Source: Methylomonas sp.
GTDB taxonomy: Bacteria > Pseudomonadota > Gammaproteobacteria > Methylococcales > Methylomonadaceae
Direction: 5' to 3'
Assembly: GCA_026988195.1 (NCBI GenBank)
Contig: JALSLS010000461.1
Coordinates: 1 to 6,500 of the forward strand
DNA length: 6,500 bases
Part shown: positions 6,340 to 6,500 of the stretch, piece by piece
Layout: each line of letters begins with the position of its first letter
Position numbering within the stretch: the first letter of the stretch is position 1
Position numbers and translations under genes: made by a program
The notes under the pieces: model-generated
What the model was told of the DNA's origin: nothing
What the model saw: only the letters and a program-made list of their open reading frames with translations
The model's database searches: none

Positions 6340-6354
6340 TTAGACTTATCAGCC
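6265..6354 (+). repeat. Conserved 3' end block, copy B
   Basis: This is the partner of 5319-5408. Homology stops about 15 bp past the stop codon (at tatcagcc), which marks the right edge of the duplicated unit. Confidence 0.85.
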
Positions 6355-6400
6355 ATGCTTTTATCAGCAATTCTAAATATGCTAGTGAGACGCATTATTA

Positions 6401-6428
6401 TTTCTTAATAGGGTGTACAATTAAGAAA
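6401..6428. promoter_or_regulatory. Perfect 9-bp inverted repeat, operator-like
   Basis: TTTCTTAAT (6401-6409) and ATTAAGAAA (6420-6428) are exact reverse complements separated by 10 bp. A possible -10 (TACAAT, 6416-6421) overlaps the right arm; no good -35 is seen. The all-AT stem without a following T-run argues against a terminator, so a repressor site for the downstream gene is the better guess. Confidence 0.4.
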
Positions 6429-6433
6429 AATAC

Positions 6434-6446
6434 AGGAGAAACTCCT
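6434..6446 (+). promoter_or_regulatory. Ribosome binding site held in a small hairpin
   Basis: AGGAG (6434-6438) is an ideal Shine-Dalgarno sequence, 9 nt before the ATG at 6448. It is immediately followed by AAA and CTCCT, so it can fold into a 5-bp hairpin that covers the site. It supports the start of the next gene and may limit or modulate its translation. Confidence 0.6.
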
Positions 6447-6447
6447 C

Positions 6448-6500
6448 ATGAGCACACCCTTTGAGATTAAAACAGATAGACTTACATTTGATAGCCTAAT
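6448..6500 (+). CDS. Start of an unidentified gene (runs off the right edge; MinC possible)
   Basis: Only 17 codons are visible (MSTPFEIKTDRLTFDSLI, the last codon incomplete). The strong ribosome binding site and the open frame support a real start. The pattern FEIK, then a short strand (LTFDSLI), resembles the first beta-strands of the N-terminal domain of MinC, the septum-site inhibitor, but this is too little sequence to name it. It is in the same direction as the surface-protein genes but has its own apparent control region, so co-transcription is uncertain. Confidence 0.6.
   Translation, partial: MSTPFEIKTDRLTFDSL

Overview
The window looks like chromosomal DNA from an AT-rich gammaproteobacterium that builds an extracellular matrix. 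This rests on the E. coli-type order pgaA-pgaB-pgaC (the Gram-negative system for poly-beta-1,6-N-acetylglucosamine, PNAG) and on two proteins with PEP-CTERM/VPLPA-type C-terminal sorting tails, which occur in environmental Gram-negatives that carry an exosortase. Genus cannot be fixed from the sequence; a methanotroph- or sulfur-oxidiser-like gammaproteobacterium is only a guess.

Layout. Positions 4436 down to 1 (minus strand) hold a tight operon: pgaA (outer-membrane TPR/beta-barrel exporter), pgaB (periplasmic PNAG de-N-acetylase with a shortened C-terminal hydrolase-like domain and no lipobox) and the first 78 codons of pgaC (the synthase), which runs off the left edge. pgaA and pgaB are separated by 1 nt; pgaB and pgaC overlap by 1 nt. 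Positions 4437-4691 are a divergent control region with a G9 homopolymer upstream of pgaA and a candidate extended -10 promoter in each direction.

Positions 4692-6339 (plus strand) hold two paralogous small surface-protein genes in tandem. Each has the same signal peptide, the same 80-residue N-terminal block, the same PLPAP-type tail and the same roughly 145-bp upstream module, but their middles differ. The first copy carries a degenerate decapeptide repeat that the second lacks. A 68-bp palindromic REP/MITE-like element lies between them. At the right edge (6448-6500) a new plus-strand gene begins; its ribosome binding site lies inside a small hairpin, with a perfect 9-bp inverted repeat just upstream.

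How it may work together. PgaC (with PgaD, not visible) would polymerise PNAG, PgaB would partly deacetylate it in the periplasm, and PgaA would export it. The divergent twin genes probably encode exported, beta-rich proteins sorted by an exosortase and may be protein components of the same matrix. That functional link is inferred from gene position and protein type. Two long homopolymers, G9 in the pga promoter region and T10 in the pgaA signal-peptide codons, make phase-variable PNAG export worth testing.
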